DNA of 64,000 bases from an uncultured Candidatus Nitrosopumilus sp. (GCA_951812655.1 OX638319.1:1341620-1405619); one strand, 5' to 3'. Positions 35,048 through 44,931 are shown, counted from the first letter of the stretch. Program-made: numbers and translations. The notes: a model not told the origin generated them from the letters alone.

Positions 35048-35569
35048 CTAGAATCCAATATCAAAATCAAATCCCCCATCATCCATTGCTCCGTCATCCA
35101 TTGCTCCGTCATCCATTGCTCCGTCTCCGGTATCTGGGATGTTTTCTGAGGAAACGTAATCAGACATTGGAATTGCCATCATGCTAAACATCATGGAAAA
35201 CATCATCATGTCCATGACCCCGAAAAACATCATGGTGGGTAGAATTGATTTGTTGCTGTCCATTTCTTCTTTTAGCTTCTCTTTATCTCCAGATTTGTAT
35301 AATACGGACATTTGATTCCATTTTTCTTGCAATTCATGAACTCTTTCATCAACTTCTTTCGAACCTTTTTCGGTAGCAGTTATTTCGACTTTCGTTCCAA
35401 ACCAGCCTTTCTTCTGCTCTGTACGAATCAATCCCCTACGTTCTAACTGTTCAAGAATTGAATTCAGTTCATCAGCATCAACTTCAGTCATCTTTTGAAT
35501 TTTATCAAATTTCTTTATCCCATGCTTAATTGCGCCAAGAACGATTATGTCTTTAGGTTCAGATTCCAT
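35048..35569 (-). CDS. Winged-helix protein with Met-rich hydrophobic segment and DDGAM repeats
   Basis: The start is ATG at 35567-35569 (173 residues). Residues 1-65 form a winged helix (F-D-K-I-Q-K-M-T-E-V-D-A-D-E-L-N-S-I-L). A charged helix follows, then a Met/Phe-rich hydrophobic span (M-M-F-F-G-V-M-D-M-M-M-F-S-M-M-F-S-M-M) and an acidic tail with three M-D-D-G-A units. Membrane-tethered regulators are known in archaea, and Met-rich segments can bind copper. Either idea is inference. Confidence 0.7.
   Translation of the reverse strand: MESEPKDIIVLGAIKHGIKKFDKIQKMTEVDADELNSILEQLERRGLIRTEQKKGWFGTKVEITATEKGSKEVDERVHELQEKWNQMSVLYKSGDKEKLKEEMDSNKSILPTMMFFGVMDMMMFSMMFSMMAIPMSDYVSSENIPDTGDGAMDDGAMDDGAMDDGGFDFDIGF
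35080..35124. repeat. 15-bp tandem repeat, three units
   Basis: catccattgctccgt repeated exactly three times; encodes the M-D-D-G-A units at the C-terminus of the preceding gene. Confidence 0.92.
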
Positions 35570-35654
35570 GATTAGTTGCAATTATTACAACTAAAATATT
35601 CTTTGATCAAGTACGGAAATTAAAAATTATATTCTATACTGGCTGAGGAACGTC

Positions 35655-36065
35655 ATGGAAGACGATCCTACATCAGATAAAGAAATTCGTGAAGTTCTTT
35701 CTTTAAGCAAAGTCGCAGTAGTAGGTATGTCAAAAAACCCTTCTAAGGCCGCTCATTACGTGCCCAGATATCTTACTGAACAAGGATATGACATTACCCC
35801 TGTAAATCCAAATTCAGAAGAAATTCTAGGTAAAAGATCTTATGATTCCGTTTCAGAAATAACAGAAAATGTGGATGTTGTGAATATTTTCAGGCCATCA
35901 GATCAGGTTTTGCCAGTTGTTCAAGAAGCTATTAAGATCAAACCAAAGGTGATTTGGCTACAAGAAGGAATTCATAATTTAGAAGCTGAGGAACTGGCAA
36001 AAAAAGAAGGAATCAGGGTGATTTTCAACAGATGCATGCTAGCGGAGCATCAGAGACTGTCATGA
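35655..36065 (+). CDS. CoA-binding domain protein (YccU-like)
   Basis: The 136-residue single Rossmann domain has the family pattern V-A-V-V-G-M-S-K-N-P-S-K-A-A-H-Y-V-P, P-V-N-P-N, D-V-V-N-I-F-R-P-S and I-W-L-Q-E-G-I. These proteins resemble the CoA-binding part of succinyl-CoA synthetase alpha; free-standing ones have no firm role. Its stop overlaps the start of the next gene (ATGA). Confidence 0.9.
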   Translation: MEDDPTSDKEIREVLSLSKVAVVGMSKNPSKAAHYVPRYLTEQGYDITPVNPNSEEILGKRSYDSVSEITENVDVVNIFRPSDQVLPVVQEAIKIKPKVIWLQEGIHNLEAEELAKKEGIRVIFNRCMLAEHQRLS

Positions 36066-36430
36066 TGGAAAATTTTGAGGATTTTTATCACGACATTCTT
36101 GAATTGGCAAAAAAATATGAACAAAAAAACATCCCCCTAAAAATAGAAAAAGATCTTGAAAACAACGTAATCAAAATATTTGGAGAGAACATCACCCCGA
36201 TATCCAGGGCACAAAATGGACTTAATGACGTAACTGAACTGGCATATACTACTGCAGAACATCATCCATTTTGGAACTTGGTATACAGCAGCTCAGAAAT
36301 CACGAACAGTGTTTTAGAAAAATGGAAGGGAACACTGTCTGAAGAAGATTTTTCAGACATAGAATGGTCGATAAAAGAGATCAAACAAACACTAGAAAAA
36401 ATCAAAATGATGAAATCTTTTACTCCATAA
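36062..36430 (+). CDS. Hypothetical protein coupled to the CoA-binding protein
   Basis: I take the ATG at 36062 overlapping the upstream stop, giving 122 residues, although the frame opens at 36032. The product is soluble and helical, with H-H-P-F-W-N near the middle and acidic C-terminal helices. I recognise no family. Translational coupling suggests a shared process with the CoA-binding protein. Confidence 0.6.
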   Translation: MMENFEDFYHDILELAKKYEQKNIPLKIEKDLENNVIKIFGENITPISRAQNGLNDVTELAYTTAEHHPFWNLVYSSSEITNSVLEKWKGTLSEEDFSDIEWSIKEIKQTLEKIKMMKSFTP

Positions 36431-36683
36431 CCATATACGTCCTAAAAACATCAGGGTTTAATTTCTACATACATTTAGAAAAAAATCCAGAATCAATTAA
36501 TGAATCTAAAACATTATGCGAAGAAAAATAGTAATTTTCGATATAACGTAGTAGATACATTGACAAATTTTCATTCATCTTGTTAAGAGACTTTTCACAA
36601 GTATTCAAAAATCCAATTGAACATGCAGAAACGTTGTAAATTATTAATCAATCAAGTATTAGAGAGAGCATAAGATATATCCA

Positions 36684-37610
36684 TCACTGACTCATTTTCA
36701 TGAAAGAATTTTCTGGAACCTGCAAACTAACAAACTTTTCAGATTGGATGATTTTGGACAGAATTTCTATCCCATCTACAGTGCGTATACTGGGTTTGCT
36801 AAAATACGAATTTGCGTCCACTGCAAAAACCCGATCATTTTTGACAGCATTTAACAAATTCCACTTTTTATCTTGTTTCAAGGTTTTTTCATATTCAGAC
36901 ACAGTTCGATCGACATTGAATCCACATGGCATGAATATTATTATCTCAGGATCCGATTCAGATATTTCATCCATAGTTAGTCGTCGAGAATGATCTCCTG
37001 TATTGCTAATCAAGTTCACACCTCCGGCAATTTGTATCATTTCTGGCACCCAATGACCCGCAGTAAAAAATGGCTCAATCCACTCTATTGCAAGTACTTT
37101 AGGAGGTTTAGCGTTTTTACAATCGCTTACAAATTCGATCCTTTTTTCTAGCGAACCCACTATTTGATTTGCCTTAGAATCCATGTTCAAAATTTTGCCC
37201 AATTTTTTTACAGAATAAAGAATTTCATTCATGTTATGAGGATCCATAGAATGCAGTAGAGGTTTATTTTGAAGGATCTTGACGGCCTTGTTTACCTGAT
37301 TTGTATATGCAGCACATACTTCACAAGTCTCTTGGGAAATGATAAGATCAGGTTTAGCGTTTTTTAAATTATCCTCATTTAAAATGAAAATATCCCTGCC
37401 TTCTTTTAGTAACTGACATGTCACTTTATCAATATCCTTGCTTGACAGATGTTCAGAATCAATTACCGAAGTGATTACCTGTGGTTTTGAAATTGCATCG
37501 TCTGGATATTTGCATTCATGTGTGACTCCGTACAGGAAATCCTGCACTCCAAATTCATAGAGTAGTTCCGTAGCACTGGGTAAAAATGAAACGATTCGGT
37601 TAATTCTCAT
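36684..37610 (-). CDS. BtuF-like cobalamin/corrinoid-binding protein without signal peptide
   Basis: The 308-residue protein has the type III periplasmic-binding fold: I-V-S-F-L-P-S-A-T-E-L-L-Y at the start, D-L-I-I-S-Q-E, a linker helix and a second lobe with E-W-I-E-P-F-F-T-A-G-H-W-V-P-E-M. BtuF-type proteins bind B12 for ABC import. Here the fold starts at residue 5, so no export signal is visible and no BtuC/BtuD neighbour is present. A cytoplasmic corrinoid-handling role or a wrongly placed start are both possible. Confidence 0.82.
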   Translation of the reverse strand: MRINRIVSFLPSATELLYEFGVQDFLYGVTHECKYPDDAISKPQVITSVIDSEHLSSKDIDKVTCQLLKEGRDIFILNEDNLKNAKPDLIISQETCEVCAAYTNQVNKAVKILQNKPLLHSMDPHNMNEILYSVKKLGKILNMDSKANQIVGSLEKRIEFVSDCKNAKPPKVLAIEWIEPFFTAGHWVPEMIQIAGGVNLISNTGDHSRRLTMDEISESDPEIIIFMPCGFNVDRTVSEYEKTLKQDKKWNLLNAVKNDRVFAVDANSYFSKPSIRTVDGIEILSKIIQSEKFVSLQVPENSFMKMSQ

Positions 37611-37699
37611 GCCAGTAGTTCAAAACGATCTCTTAAACATCATGCGTCGATCAAACAAAAAAATTCAGAATTAGACAAGTTAATACGCATATTTCAGGC

Positions 37700-38866
37700 A
37701 TGTATCATATGTCAGGAGACTCTCAGGACATAAGACGTGCCATCTTGAGTAAATGGCACGAAACGCTTTCAAACCACGGCAATCTGTTTTCCTCAGATTC
37801 TATTAGCGGAACAAGCCCACCATCAGTATTCGTAGGTTCTTACAATTATCCTAAAGTTTTTGTCGGTCCCATGGTCCCACCAATGCACGGTGACACCAGC
37901 TTACTCGACAGCCCTGAGAAATGGAAAGGAAAGACGCTGGAAGACATTGTCAATTTTAGGCTGAATTTGATAAGAGGAATTCAGAAAATTCCAATAGGAC
38001 AAACAGAAGGACGTTATATCGAAAACCTGCAGGAAATTGCGATGTCATCAAAACCCACAGATTTGGATTTGACGTTTAGAAAATCTCCATCAGCGAACAT
38101 ATCTTTGGATGGTGAAAGTGCTCCGTTTGGACCCATAGGGGAAATAAAATCAGCAAAATTTTCCGGCACGTCTTCATCAAAACCAATTGAGAAAACATTC
38201 TATGACAAAGATTTGAAAGCTCAAGATGCGGTTTTGAATCTGTACAATTCGGGCATAGACATTTCAAAAATTCAGAAATGTTTTAGCATAGGAATGCTGG
38301 GTAAAAATAGAAAGCTTGTCCCAACAAAGTGGAGCATAACTGCAACAGATGACATAATTTGCAACTATCTAACTGAAGAAATTCTAAATTACAGCCTAAT
38401 AGATTCATGCAAGGTGTTCTTTTATGCACATCTAGGAAATATTTTCACAGTGGTGTTATTTCCACATAGGTGGATATACGAGATGGTGGAAGCTTGGTAT
38501 TCAAACGGAATTTTGGGATTTGGTTCTGATTCGGAGGATGCAAGAGGGATTAACCATCCACCAGCCATAGCAGGAGCATATTTTGCAGCAAAACTAGGAG
38601 TTTTGGAATACATGTCTAAGAAAAAAATCCAGGCAGGAGTGGTGATTTTACGTGAAATACGTCCTGAATATGCCATCCCAGTAGGAGTATGGCAGGTGCG
38701 CGAGGGAATTCGTGAGGCAATGAAACAGAATCCGGAAATTTCTGATGATTTTGATTCTGCATTGCTACTTGCATCAAGCAAAATGAGCATTAGCAAATTT
38801 GAATGGCTTTCGCATGGGAAAATTATGGGACTGATGAGACAGAAAACACTCTCCGATTTCTTCTAG
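37700..38866 (+). CDS. nreA: NreA-like DNA repair protein with PCNA-binding tail
   Basis: The 388-residue protein resembles archaeal Nre proteins: F-V-G-S-Y-N-Y-P-K-V-F-V-G-P-M-V-P-P and D-I-V-N-F-R-L-N-L-I-R-G near the N-terminus. The last eight residues, Q-K-T-L-S-D-F-F, are a textbook PIP box for binding the PCNA clamp. Nre proteins were tied to mitomycin-damage tolerance in Haloferax. The zinc knuckle found at the start of some members is absent. Start at 37700 or the ATG three codons later. Confidence 0.9.
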   Translation: MYHMSGDSQDIRRAILSKWHETLSNHGNLFSSDSISGTSPPSVFVGSYNYPKVFVGPMVPPMHGDTSLLDSPEKWKGKTLEDIVNFRLNLIRGIQKIPIGQTEGRYIENLQEIAMSSKPTDLDLTFRKSPSANISLDGESAPFGPIGEIKSAKFSGTSSSKPIEKTFYDKDLKAQDAVLNLYNSGIDISKIQKCFSIGMLGKNRKLVPTKWSITATDDIICNYLTEEILNYSLIDSCKVFFYAHLGNIFTVVLFPHRWIYEMVEAWYSNGILGFGSDSEDARGINHPPAIAGAYFAAKLGVLEYMSKKKIQAGVVILREIRPEYAIPVGVWQVREGIREAMKQNPEISDDFDSALLLASSKMSISKFEWLSHGKIMGLMRQKTLSDFF

Positions 38867-38916
38867 ATTGAAGATAAGAGCGAATAAATTCTAGATTCAG
38901 ACAAAAAATACATCTA

Positions 38917-39672
38917 ATGAGTAGTGAACCTGAAGGAGTGAATTTTTCAAACTATGGGATATACGAGGTTGTAGAGAATCTAGAGATTTATCTTCCAAAT
39001 ACAACAGTTAGGATTGAGAAAATTGGCGAAAAAGCATTTTCTTATTTTAGAAAAGATTCGGAAGGCAAAGTTGTTGAAAAAATGATTCCCACAAATTCCC
39101 ATACGCTTAAAATAGAATTGGCTCCCATCAGACCTCTCAATCATCCGGCTAGGCGAACAGGCTATGTGTTTCTCAAATTCGATAAGGAGATATATCTAAG
39201 TCAAAATTCGGCGGCAAGCATTTTCGTTCACTGTCCGATCGAAATCGGAGTATTTGTCATCCATGAATCACACAGAGAGTCTTTGGATTGGATAACATGC
39301 AACCCCATCAATTCAAGATTTGGGCTGTATGGCCCTCCTGACAGCGGAACATTGTGTAAATACGCCGAAGTGACATTGGCAACAAATTTTTCGGATTCCA
39401 TTCCTTATGTGGAAGGCGTAATGAAGATCATCATAGAGAACAACCTCACAACAGGTCAAACTGTCAGCAAGGTGATTTTTCCCATTACCGATAACTCTTT
39501 GTATTACGAAGGTCCAAAATCCATCCTAGACGGAATTAAGGTAACTTTGAAAAAACGCGCCGTTGTAAACATTGCAGATGTCCAAACGGACTCACTAGAT
39601 ACGGATTGGACAAAATCACCAACATGGGAAACAAGTACGACCAATACTACAATGGAGATGGGATTAGAATAA
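38917..39672 (+). CDS. DUF432 protein paired with MscS
   Basis: The 251-residue soluble protein reads as the archaeal DUF432 family, with beta-rich sequence, G-Y-V-F-L-K-F-D-K-E-I-Y, an I-G-V-F-V-I-H-E-S segment and R-F-G-L-Y-G-P-P-D-S-G. It ends one base into the MscS gene (TAATG), so the two are translationally coupled. Together with the pairing, the family's known frequent link to mechanosensitive channels suggests a regulatory or accessory role. No membrane span is visible. Confidence 0.82.
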   Translation: MSSEPEGVNFSNYGIYEVVENLEIYLPNTTVRIEKIGEKAFSYFRKDSEGKVVEKMIPTNSHTLKIELAPIRPLNHPARRTGYVFLKFDKEIYLSQNSAASIFVHCPIEIGVFVIHESHRESLDWITCNPINSRFGLYGPPDSGTLCKYAEVTLATNFSDSIPYVEGVMKIIIENNLTTGQTVSKVIFPITDNSLYYEGPKSILDGIKVTLKKRAVVNIADVQTDSLDTDWTKSPTWETSTTNTTMEMGLE

Positions 39673-40496
39673 TGGTACTTGAGTTCTTGCAGAGTCTTTC
39701 AGACACGGAGATTGTTGGGGGATTAACGCTACTCTCCCTGCTGATTGGAGGAATAATTATGGCTGCAGGAATCATCATTGCGAAGATTGCAAAGATGGTG
39801 TTTTTCAAATATTATGCACCCACACTACCTCAAGATACTGCAAAGAACTTTGGGAAATTAATTTATTTTGGAATCATAGTCATAGCGTTTTTGACTTTTA
39901 CATCTAGTCAAGGATTGGATTTTTCCGGACTGCTAGTCGCGGGTGGAATTTTTGCAGTGGTCATAGGATTTGCCACGCAGTCGGTTGTCTCGAATCTCAT
40001 TTCAGGAATATTCCTCATGGTCGAAAAGCCTGCAAAGCAGGGAGACACAATCCAGATTCCAGACATGGGTATTTCAGGGACACTGTTAGACATAGGAACA
40101 TTCTCCAGCAAAGTAAGAAAGTTTGACGGGACAGTCATAAGAATTCCAAATGAGAAATTCTTCACATCAAACATCAGATCATTAACGGTATCGACAGTCA
40201 GGAGAGCAGAGGCGATGGTAGGCATCGCATACAAGGATGACATTGACGATGCCATCTCAGCTATTAAATACGAAATAAGCATCACGATGCCGTTTGTACT
40301 GAGGATTCCAGAACCAGAATTTCGAGTGGAAGAACTAGGAGATTCTAGCGTGAACATTCAGGTGCTAGTATGGCACCCTAGGGATGACTGGAGTCAGGCA
40401 CAGCCCATTTTGCTGATTACGATCAAACGTGCGTTAGACAAGGCAGGAATTGAAATACCATTCCCACAAAGAGTAATTCGGGAATCTAAGGACTGA
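39672..40496 (+). CDS. mscS: Small-conductance mechanosensitive channel, MscS family
   Basis: The ATG at 39672 overlaps the preceding stop and gives 274 residues; the frame could extend to TTG 39606. Three membrane spans are followed by the pore-lining TM3 (G-G-I-F-A-V-V-I-G-F-A-T-Q-S-V-V-S-N), the beta domain with G-D-T-I and G-T-V-I-R-I-P-N, and a C-terminal cage (E-I-P-F-P-Q-R). The channel opens under membrane tension and protects from osmotic downshock. Confidence 0.93.
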   Translation: MVLEFLQSLSDTEIVGGLTLLSLLIGGIIMAAGIIIAKIAKMVFFKYYAPTLPQDTAKNFGKLIYFGIIVIAFLTFTSSQGLDFSGLLVAGGIFAVVIGFATQSVVSNLISGIFLMVEKPAKQGDTIQIPDMGISGTLLDIGTFSSKVRKFDGTVIRIPNEKFFTSNIRSLTVSTVRRAEAMVGIAYKDDIDDAISAIKYEISITMPFVLRIPEPEFRVEELGDSSVNIQVLVWHPRDDWSQAQPILLITIKRALDKAGIEIPFPQRVIRESKD

Positions 40497-40779
40497 CTTT
40501 TGGAGAGTCCTTAATTTTCTTTTTGTCATTTCGTTTCTTCTTTATCAGACTAAACATGATCATGCCGACATTGATGATTGAGATTATTTCAATTAGATCC
40601 ACACCATACAAGAACCAATCAATCACAGGATGAACTCTTGACACAAACCCAGCTTCCAACATGAAATCTGCATTCCACACCATGTGAGGAACTTGGATGA
40701 ATTGTATAATTGCGATTAGTATGATGCTGCCCAGTATTTTATTCTCATACCACTGCCAAAACTTGTTCCATGCATTCAT
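40486..40779 (-). CDS. Small membrane protein, 97 aa
   Basis: Two or three hydrophobic segments (about 12-30, 48-58 and 60-82) and a very basic C-terminal tail rich in Lys/Arg. It converges with mscS, the ends overlapping by 11 nt. Function is unknown. Confidence 0.6.
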   Translation of the reverse strand: MNAWNKFWQWYENKILGSIILIAIIQFIQVPHMVWNADFMLEAGFVSRVHPVIDWFLYGVDLIEIISIINVGMIMFSLIKKKRNDKKKIKDSPKVSP

Positions 40780-40897
40780 GCACTGCTTATGTTTCCAATT
40801 CTATTAAACACTGTGAAAATTAGATTCGACTAATTAGATTTGCCTAATTTTTTTGGGCATGAAAGCAGTTAGTTAAAACTAACTAGACAAGAGAATT

Positions 40898-42286
40898 TTA
40901 TTTTTCAGCTTTTATGATTTCTTTTTTCATCCAGATGGTTCTACCCACATGATCAATCAGGTCCACATTCATTTCATTTAGCATGTCACGAATTTTATCT
41001 GCATCCTCAAACTTCTTTTCTTTTCTAAATTGTTTTCTGCTCTCAATTAATTTTTCAATCTCTTGTTTTTTTGTTTCAGTCATATCTGGAATGATCAGTC
41101 CTAAAATTTTCATCATCCTTTGCAGCTCTGTTCTTATTAATTGTGAATTTTCTTTTCCGAGATGTTCTTCTGCTACAAGCTTGTTTGTTTCTTTGACCAA
41201 TTGATAAAACGCAGATAATGCAAGGTGTGTATTCATATCATCCTCCAATGATTTGTCAAAATCAACCCCCAGTGTTTTGATCATTGATTGTACATCTTCG
41301 TTGTTTTCACCGCACGCATGCATCAGTTCATAGTGGCATGTCTCAATTTGCCTCCATTTTGCAAGGTTTTCTTCAAGAAGATCTTCAGAATAATCTATTG
41401 CCTTGGAATAATGACCAGATAGACAAAATAGCCTAATGATGTTTGACCCCCAATTCTCCAAAACATGCTTAATTGATTTCACGTTTCCAACAGATTTTGA
41501 CATTTTTTCTCCGTTTATCGTGACCATTCCCACATGCATCCAAGTTTTAGCAAATTGTGCGCACGTGTAGGATTCAGATTGGGCAATTTCATTTTCATGG
41601 TGAGGGAAAATAAGATCTCTGCCACCCCCATGAATGTCAAAATTCTCTCCAAGATACTTTACACTCATTGCAGAGCACTCAATGTGCCATCCAGGTCTTC
41701 CTTTGCCCCACGGACTGTCCCACGCAGGTTCATTGTCTGAAAACTTCCATAGGGCAAAATCCAACGGATCTCTTTTTTGCTCATCCACTTGGATTCTGGA
41801 ACCAGATTGAAGATCATCAATTTTCTTTTTTGACAGTTTTCCATATTTTGAGAATTTTGATACTGAAAAGTAAACTCCGTTTTTAGAAGGATATGCAAAA
41901 TTTTCTTCAACTAATTTCCCTATAAATTGAATAATGTCATCAATGTGCTCTGTTGCTTTTGGATAATGTGTTGCACGTTTTACATTTAATTCGTCAAAGT
42001 CATTAAAATAATTCTCAATGTATTTTGTACTGATTTGCTCTGCTGAGACATTCTCTTTGTTTGCACGATTAATTATTTTATCATCAACATCGGTAAAATT
42101 CTGCACCATTTCTACGCAGATATTCTTTTCCTCCAAGTATTTTCTTAGTACATCAAAAACTATTATCGTTCGAGCATGACCAATGTGAGATTCGTCATAC
42201 ACCGTAACACCACACAAGTATATCTTGACGTTTTTTGAAACATCCAATTCGTGTAATGAGTTAGACAAGGTATCCTGCAGGTTCAT
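40898..42286 (-). CDS. cysS: Cysteinyl-tRNA synthetase
   Basis: The 462-residue class I enzyme shows the zinc-site start Y-L-C-G-V-T-V-Y, the H-I-G-H-A-R-T motif, [10 protein letters not shown] with zinc ligands, and E-K-M-S-K-S-V-G-N. The length is normal. It overlaps the end of nadE by 4 nt (ATGA), so nadE and cysS are translated as a pair. Confidence 0.97.
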   Translation of the reverse strand: MNLQDTLSNSLHELDVSKNVKIYLCGVTVYDESHIGHARTIIVFDVLRKYLEEKNICVEMVQNFTDVDDKIINRANKENVSAEQISTKYIENYFNDFDELNVKRATHYPKATEHIDDIIQFIGKLVEENFAYPSKNGVYFSVSKFSKYGKLSKKKIDDLQSGSRIQVDEQKRDPLDFALWKFSDNEPAWDSPWGKGRPGWHIECSAMSVKYLGENFDIHGGGRDLIFPHHENEIAQSESYTCAQFAKTWMHVGMVTINGEKMSKSVGNVKSIKHVLENWGSNIIRLFCLSGHYSKAIDYSEDLLEENLAKWRQIETCHYELMHACGENNEDVQSMIKTLGVDFDKSLEDDMNTHLALSAFYQLVKETNKLVAEEHLGKENSQLIRTELQRMMKILGLIIPDMTETKKQEIEKLIESRKQFRKEKKFEDADKIRDMLNEMNVDLIDHVGRTIWMKKEIIKAEK

Positions 42287-43083
42287 TGTTGTTCTTCCAT
42301 GGGTTTTTTTGACAATAGTCTTTTATGTTCACTGCTGATTTTAAGTCGTTCAATTTTTTCAATCGTTGATCTCTCTATGTGAGTTGTTTTTTCAGTTTCT
42401 ACAACAGTCAGTTTTTTATCAAATAGGCAGTACAAAACAGGATCAATCTGCTCATATGAGATTCCCAGTTCTTTTTCCGCTTCGTGATCTTTCCACAAAT
42501 GTGGACTGCTCTTTTTTGAAATGACATTTTGCGGAACCCCCAAATATTTTGCTATTCCCCGTACCTGAAGCTTGTATAGAGATACTATGGGAGTGATGTC
42601 AGATGCGCCATCCCCAAACTTGGTAAAATAGCCAATCAGATGCTCGCTTTTATCGCTAGAACCCAAAACTAGATAGTTTTTGGAATTTGCATGATAATAC
42701 AAAATATTGGTTCTGATCCTTGCACGTAAATTCCCATCCGCTTTGTCATCGGATTCCAGATACTTGCCATATTCTCTAACGATAGAATTGATGTCAATTA
42801 CTTTGTGTTCGATTCCCGTGTCTACAATCATTTTTAGTGCATCATCGATTTCGGATTTAGGAGTGATTTCAGAATCAGGCATAATCAATGCAAGAGTTTT
42901 ATCTTTTAGATTACGCTTACAGATGTAAGCTAAAACTGCAGAATCTATGCCTCCACTCAACCCCAGAATGACGCCGTCGGAATTGGTTTTTTCTATTTGA
43001 CTAGACAGGAAATTTTCAATTTTTGCGGTAATCGCTGAATAATCTAGATTTGTGATTTCATTTATGATATCCACGGCCAACAA
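42283..43083 (-). CDS. nadE: Ammonia-dependent NAD+ synthetase
   Basis: The 266-residue protein has the N-type ATP pyrophosphatase loop G-L-S-G-G-I-D-S-A and G-S-S-D-K-S-E-H-L-I-G-Y-F-T-K-F-G-D-G. There is no glutaminase domain, so free ammonia should be the nitrogen source, which suits an ammonia-oxidising cell. It is the first gene of the nadE-cysS pair. The Pro-H-L-W motif is intact (S-P-H-L-W). Confidence 0.95.
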   Translation of the reverse strand: MLAVDIINEITNLDYSAITAKIENFLSSQIEKTNSDGVILGLSGGIDSAVLAYICKRNLKDKTLALIMPDSEITPKSEIDDALKMIVDTGIEHKVIDINSIVREYGKYLESDDKADGNLRARIRTNILYYHANSKNYLVLGSSDKSEHLIGYFTKFGDGASDITPIVSLYKLQVRGIAKYLGVPQNVISKKSSPHLWKDHEAEKELGISYEQIDPVLYCLFDKKLTVVETEKTTHIERSTIEKIERLKISSEHKRLLSKKPMEEQQ

Positions 43084-43275
43084 GTAATTTTCAAATTATC
43101 TGTGAATAAAGCTTGTGCCAATCACATCTCAAATAACTTCTTTAAGAACAATATCAATTCATTAGGATAATAATGACCCAGTTTGATTGAATGCATTAAT
43201 CATTTGTAAAAAATTGTGTCTTAACATGTAGCATCAAGTATTTGACAAGGAATTTGTAGATTTTTTGAAAAATGA

Positions 43276-43578
43276 TCAAATGTCTATGTAGATACCATCG
43301 TCTCTAGCTTGAACTTGATATGTCTCTAGCTTTACATCTTTTAGATAGTCTACAAGTTCTCCTGTCTTTATGTTATAATGCCAAAAGTGTAATGGGCATT
43401 CCACAATATCTCCCTCCAATTTTCCAGGAGCAATTGATCCATCCTGATGAACACAAAGATCATCCATTGCATGATAGCCATCCTGATTGAAAACTGCGAC
43501 TTGCTTTCCATCTATTTTGAAAGCCTTTCCTTTTCCTTCTGCAACTTCACCTTTATCTGCAATTCTCTTCCAGGTCAC
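43276..43578 (-). CDS. Rieske [2Fe-2S] ferredoxin
   Basis: The 100-residue single-domain protein has both cluster motifs, C-V-H-Q-D and C-P-L-H-F-W-H-Y. The layout is like small dioxygenase-type or NirD-type Rieske ferredoxins; no partner oxygenase or reductase is nearby. It has no signal peptide, so it acts in the cytoplasm as an electron carrier. The ATG is at 43576-43578. Confidence 0.93.
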   Translation of the reverse strand: MTWKRIADKGEVAEGKGKAFKIDGKQVAVFNQDGYHAMDDLCVHQDGSIAPGKLEGDIVECPLHFWHYNIKTGELVDYLKDVKLETYQVQARDDGIYIDI

Positions 43579-43647
43579 AATTGTACCAACATTCTTGTCA
43601 TTTATTTACATTCGCATGATAGGACTTTATAGTCTAATTCGCACATA

Positions 43648-44895
43648 ATGTCATTGAGCAAAGTCAAATCCAGTCCAAAATTAATCAAGGAAGGAAAGCT
43701 GTCCTACGAATGGGCAAGATCTCACATGCAAATATTAGACAATACAATTAATCGCTTTAAAAAATCCAAACCACTCAAAGGCATCACACTTGGCTTTTGC
43801 CTACACATCACAAAAGAAACATCTGTTTTGCTTATGGGTGCCAAAGAATTAGGTGCCACCGTTGCTTGTTGCGGTGGAAATCCACTTACAACACAAGACG
43901 ACATCGCGTCATTTCTGGCATCTGAAGGAATTCACGTGTATTCATGGCATGGTCAGTCGGTAAAAGACTATGATTGGTGTATTGATCAGGTGCTGAAACA
44001 TAAACCCATCATTTTGACTGATGATGGAGCTGACATGAACATAAAAGCACATTTCGATAAGAGATTCAAAGACATGGAAATTCTAGGCGCTACTGAAGAA
44101 ACCACAGCGGGCGTTACCAGAATCAGAGCAGTTGAAAATCAAGGCAAACTTCGATACCCCGTAATTCTAGTTAATGAGGCACAAACAAAGCACATGTTTG
44201 ATAATAGATACGGAACTGGACAGAGTTCCATAGATGGCTATTTACGTGCAATGAACCTTCTCATGGCCTCAAAACGAGTTGTTGTCGTAGGATACGGATG
44301 GGTTGGACGCGGAGTCGCTGCAAGATTTCATGGAATGGGTTCAAAAGTCATCGTCACAGAAGTGGATCCCGTTAAAGGTCTCGAAGCACATATGGATGGA
44401 TTTGAGGTGATGCCAATGTCGCAAGCAGCAAAGGTAGGAGACATGTTTGTCACTTGCACTGGAATGACCAGTGTGATTAGAAAAGAACACATCATGAAAA
44501 TGAAGAATGGGGCAATCATGGGAAATGTTGGTCACTTTGATGTAGAGATAGACAGTAAATTTTTACTCAAATCATCAAAATCAGTCAAAGAGGTAAGACC
44601 AAATCTTGATGAGTGCACTTTGAAGAATGGAAAAATTGTTTATCTTATCGGCCAAGGGCGTCTTGCAAATCTTGTTGCAGCAGAAGGCCATCCCCCAGAA
44701 GTCATGGCCCAGTCTTTTTCAAATCAAATTCTGTCGGTTCTGCACATTCTAAAAAACCACAGCAAAATGGAAAATAAAATAATTGACGTACCTGAAGAAA
44801 TCGACAGACAGGTCGCTGTTGATGCATTGAACGCAATGAATGTCAAGATAGACAAGCTTACTTCTGAGCAAGTAAAATATGCCAACAACTGGTAA
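43648..44895 (+). CDS. ahcY: S-adenosylhomocysteine hydrolase
   Basis: The 415-residue NAD-dependent enzyme has the family blocks G-C-C-G-G-N-P-L-T-T-Q-D-D, D-D-G-A-D-M, E-E-T-T-A-G-V-T-R and the NAD loop G-Y-G-W-V-G-R-G. The C-terminus ends ...Q-V-K-Y-A-N-N-W. It removes the methylation by-product SAH, giving homocysteine and adenosine. It lies 36 nt before metG on the same strand; both genes serve methionine metabolism in the broad sense. Confidence 0.96.
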   Translation: MSLSKVKSSPKLIKEGKLSYEWARSHMQILDNTINRFKKSKPLKGITLGFCLHITKETSVLLMGAKELGATVACCGGNPLTTQDDIASFLASEGIHVYSWHGQSVKDYDWCIDQVLKHKPIILTDDGADMNIKAHFDKRFKDMEILGATEETTAGVTRIRAVENQGKLRYPVILVNEAQTKHMFDNRYGTGQSSIDGYLRAMNLLMASKRVVVVGYGWVGRGVAARFHGMGSKVIVTEVDPVKGLEAHMDGFEVMPMSQAAKVGDMFVTCTGMTSVIRKEHIMKMKNGAIMGNVGHFDVEIDSKFLLKSSKSVKEVRPNLDECTLKNGKIVYLIGQGRLANLVAAEGHPPEVMAQSFSNQILSVLHILKNHSKMENKIIDVPEEIDRQVAVDALNAMNVKIDKLTSEQVKYANNW

Positions 44896-44931
44896 ACTTC
44901 ATAAGAACATCCTACACTTTAAGAGCATCTG

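Noticed and set aside
39908-40357. 149-codon minus-strand frame in mscS
   Set aside because: Shadow of the channel gene, whose pore motif is clear.
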